From contig JBBCKD010000015.1 in NCBI GenBank assembly GCA_037191015.1, positions 1-64,000 of the forward strand: a stretch of 64,000 nucleotides of DNA, given 5' to 3'. Every line of letters starts with the position of its first letter. Position 1 is the first letter of the stretch. Both the position numbers and the translations under genes were made by a program. Positions 62,148 to 64,000 of the stretch are shown piece by piece. The stretch comes from Ravibacter sp037191015. Its GTDB lineage: Bacteria; Bacteroidota; Bacteroidia; Cytophagales; Spirosomataceae. Under the pieces are notes generated by a model. It was not told the DNA's origin. It saw only the letters and a program-made list of their open reading frames with translations, and ran no database searches.

Positions 62148-62699
62148 CGTCAGCCACTTCCGCAATTTATCTACGGCCCTGAATACCAGGTTCTGGGCCG
62201 ACTGGCGGTTGACGGAAAGCATATCGGCGATCTGGCCGTAGTCGAGGTTCTCCACGAACCGCAGCCGGAGTGCTTCCTGCTGGCGGTGCGGAAGCTGTAT
62301 GATCAGCTTCCTGACCAGTGCCTCGTTATTTGCAGATGATTCCTTCTCCAGGAAAATCTCTTCTGCCGAAGGTTCGGGCCAGAGATCGTCGAAATCATCC
62401 TGTGAGAGGGGTTGAGAAGGACGTTCCTTCCGTTTCAGCAGGTGAAGGATCCTGTTTTTGAGCGATCTGAGAAGATAATGCCGTACGTTGTCCGGGATGG
62501 TAAGCCTTTCCCGCTTGAACCATATCTCCGTAAACACATCGTGAATGCAGTCCAGGATGAAAGCTTCAGAAACCGGGACAAGGCTCATGCCGTAGCGGTA
62601 CATGGCCTTGATGTGCCGCTTGTAGAGAATGGTATACGCTTCCTCTTCTCCCTGCCGGAAGGCAATCCACAGTTCCTGCTCGCTAGGTGTCCCGTCCAT
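62145..62699 (-). CDS. ECF sigma factor of the SusC/D locus
   Basis: 184 residues from ATG 62697-62699. Region 2: EEAYTILYKRHIKAMYRYG with ILDCIHDVFTEIWFKRERL. Region 4: LPHRQQEALRLRFVENLDYGQIADMLSVNRQSAQNLVFRAVDKLRK. It belongs to the FecI-like Bacteroidota sigma group and is followed by its fecR partner (136-bp gap filled by the inverted repeat), as in many trans-envelope signalling loci. It is expected to drive transcription of the susC operon. Confidence 0.94.
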   Translation of the reverse strand: MDGTPSEQELWIAFRQGEEEAYTILYKRHIKAMYRYGMSLVPVSEAFILDCIHDVFTEIWFKRERLTIPDNVRHYLLRSLKNRILHLLKRKERPSQPLSQDDFDDLWPEPSAEEIFLEKESSANNEALVRKLIIQLPHRQQEALRLRFVENLDYGQIADMLSVNRQSAQNLVFRAVDKLRKWLT

Positions 62700-62867
62700 T
62701 AAATGGATTTTTAGAATTCAAATTAAGAAAACCCGCCACCGGGCGCGCGGCAACCGGCTTACGGCCTGCTGAAATTTAGCTGTAGTGGGAATCTATCTGA
62801 ATTATATACAGAAAATCACGCTTTTGCTATGAAATACCCTTTTTGATCTGATTTTTTCCGGGGCGAC

Positions 62868-62992
62868 GCCAAAGATCGACGGATTTCAATCCGCCGTTAC
62901 AGCATGGCCCGTGCCTACGGTACTCGGCAATACCTTTCAGATCCGTCAGGATCGGCCCATACTGTAGCCCCGGAATTCATTCCTGGGACCTA
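62868..62992. repeat. Cluster of short palindromes (REP-like) between sigma and mnh genes
   Basis: Within the 290-bp gene-free stretch 62700-62989: cggattt/aatccg around 62879-62893, gatccgtcaggatc around 62960-62974, and cccggaattcattcctggg around 62969-62988. The cluster style matches 18725-18850 but with different cores. It ends at the mnhG stop codon. The remaining bases show nothing recognisable. Confidence 0.5.
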
Positions 62993-63385
62993 AAGTTCAT
63001 CCACCGGCGGGGTTCTTTCAGAAGGGTCATCGCCGTCGCTGGTCAGCGAATGGGTTTTCCGGTCATATTTGCCTTTCAGCTCGTCCAGGATAGTGCCTTT
63101 CCAGAGCTTCATACCTGTAAAGTAGGCAGTCCTGCCTATCATATGCCCCGATACCGGCGCTGTGATGAGCAGGAAAAAAATGATGGCGATAACCTTGGCC
63201 GTGACGGAAAATTCGAGGAAGTAGAGCGCCGTGCCGCCCATAATGAACCCGAGGCCCAGCGTGGCGGCCTTGATGGTAACCGACAGCCTCAGAAAAAAGT
63301 CGGGCATACGGATAAGACCAATCGCTGCGATGAGAATGAACAGGGTTCCGACCGAGGTCATCGCCATAATAATAATTTCCATCAT
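62990..63385 (-). CDS. mnhG: Monovalent cation/proton antiporter subunit G
   Basis: 131 residues from ATG 63383-63385, overlapping the mnhF stop by 4 nt (ATGA). Three membrane helices, with the family pattern GTLFILIAAIGLIRMPDFFLRLSVTIKAATLGLG and ITAPVSGHMIGRTAYFTG. The charged tail (about 95-131) is cytoplasmic. Part of the Mrp/Mnh Na+/H+ antiporter complex in the inner membrane. As the last gene it suggests that the operon order mnhE-F-G is complete at this end. Confidence 0.93.
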   Translation of the reverse strand: MMEIIIMAMTSVGTLFILIAAIGLIRMPDFFLRLSVTIKAATLGLGFIMGGTALYFLEFSVTAKVIAIIFFLLITAPVSGHMIGRTAYFTGMKLWKGTILDELKGKYDRKTHSLTSDGDDPSERTPPVDEL

Positions 63386-63651
63386 CGTTTTCCTCGTTGC
63401 TCCAGGTAATATGAAAATGCTATGCTTCCGAGAAAGGCAATCAGGGCAAGGATCATTGCAACGTCGAGAAATGCAGAATGGTCTGTAACGATGCTGTAAA
63501 TCGCGATGATCCCGATACCTATATTGATCAGGAAATCCAGGCTCACCACCCTGTCGAGGGTATAGGGGCCTTTCAGAAATCTTATAAAGACCAGTATTGC
63601 CGATATCGACAAAACAGGCAATATCCCAAAAAGCAGATAGTTGTTTAACAT
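63382..63651 (-). CDS. mnhF: Monovalent cation/proton antiporter subunit F
   Basis: 89 residues from ATG 63649-63651. Three helices with the conserved FLKGPYTLDRVVSLDFLINIGIGIIAIYS and FLDVAMILALIAFLGSIAFSYYLE. Its start overlaps the mnhE stop by one base (TAATG) and its end overlaps mnhG, so the three subunits are translationally coupled. Confidence 0.94.
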   Translation of the reverse strand: MLNNYLLFGILPVLSISAILVFIRFLKGPYTLDRVVSLDFLINIGIGIIAIYSIVTDHSAFLDVAMILALIAFLGSIAFSYYLEQRGKR

Positions 63652-64000
63652 TATCTTAAAATCTCTAAAAGACGATTTTCTATTTTCTCTTTGGTACGAC
63701 GGACAAATTTATCCCGGTCTTTCAGGTACATAACGTGGATGTACAGCACGGTGTTGTCGGCGCTGACATCGAGTATGAGCGTACCCGGCGTAAGGGATAT
63801 GATGTTTGAGAGCATGGTGATCTCGAATTCGTTCCTGGCCGATAGCGGATACTTGACAATGCCGGGCTTCATGAAGAATTTCGGTGTGATCAGATCATAG
63901 GCAACCTGCAGGTTGGCCTTGATCATTTCGTAAAAGAAATACAGCATGAAACCGATAATTTTCGGAACCCGGACAAAGTACCTGACATCGCCGTCATTCT
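63651..64000 (-). CDS. mnhE: Monovalent cation/proton antiporter subunit E, 5' end cut by window edge
   Basis: 116 residues are visible and the frame is still open at 64000, so the N-terminal helices lie outside. The visible part begins NDGDVRYFVRVPKIIGF, then YEMIKANLQVAYDLITP, a hallmark of MnhE, followed by SLTPGTLILDVSADNTVLYIHVM. An internal ATG at 63945-63947 is not the real start, because conserved sequence continues upstream. Subunits A-D of the complex should be encoded nearby. Confidence 0.92.
   Translation of the reverse strand, partial: NDGDVRYFVRVPKIIGFMLYFFYEMIKANLQVAYDLITPKFFMKPGIVKYPLSARNEFEITMLSNIISLTPGTLILDVSADNTVLYIHVMYLKDRDKFVRRTKEKIENRLLEILR

Overview
The window comes from a Bacteroidota chromosome, most likely Cytophagales, Chitinophagales or Sphingobacteriales. 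The evidence is a type IX secretion sortase/channel pair (PorU/PorV), a PorP/SprF-like protein, a SusC/SusD pair with FecR and ECF sigma, Bacteroidota domain families (DUF6056, DUF4221, PepSY-like lipoprotein, paired M16 proteins), and promoters of the form TTTG-N19..21-TAnnTTTG ahead of several genes. Most of the window is GC-balanced and densely coded. The exception is about 23.5-31.3 kb, which is visibly richer in A+T.

Layout. 1-6.4 kb (minus): a non-catalytic M16 peptidase-like protein cut by the window edge, porV, porU and a SprT-like protein. 6.4-9.6 kb: two polytopic membrane proteins of GT-C/DUF6056 type. 9.7-10.0 kb: a tiny acidic lipoprotein gene with a good promoter and a perfect 30-bp-arm terminator. 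10.1-13.1 kb: a two-gene serine pathway, a SerC-like aminotransferase plus a SerB-SerA fusion. 13.2-15.8 kb: a ZIP metal transporter with a DtxR/MntR-like box, and an M28 peptidase. 15.9-23.5 kb: a secreted hydrolase coupled to a PorP/SprF-like protein, a PepSY-like lipoprotein, SDR, YqgE, a tandem universal stress protein, and a TM2/DUF2752/DUF4870/M48 membrane group.

23.5-31.3 kb is an accessory island bounded by a 64-bp perfect direct repeat. The left copy lies in the 3' end of the intact M48 gene. The right copy belongs to a 105-bp orphan M48 tail. Inside are an XRE-regulator remnant, an atypical LuxR-type regulator, a small exported four-cysteine peptide resembling the NVEALA family, a DUF4221 lipoprotein, a CxxC thioredoxin-like lipoprotein, an O-antigen-ligase/TPR membrane protein, a transglutaminase-like lipoprotein, and a frameshifted fragment of an MG2-type gene that ends at the repeat. 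This peptide cassette is the best candidate for an undescribed system.

31.4-37.3 kb: a seven-bladed propeller protein with an odd hydrophobic C-terminal insertion, then a tricorn-like S41 protease. 37.3-43.9 kb: a TetR-controlled RND efflux operon. 44-47.2 kb: a sigma/anti-sigma-like pair, a probable structured small RNA, tRNA-Thr, ferritin and a small conserved protein. 47.2-62.7 kb: a polysaccharide-utilisation-like locus. From promoter to distal end it runs ECF sigma, FecR, SusC, SusD, a PVC-type CxxCH haem protein, a neutral-ceramidase-fold hydrolase that seems to lack the nucleophilic serine, an HGSNAT-like acyltransferase and a GH28-like protein, with a convergent esterase. 63-64 kb: the end of an mnh/mrp cation-proton antiporter operon (mnhE-F-G), cut by the window edge. 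Several families of short palindromic intergenic repeats lie at gene ends throughout.
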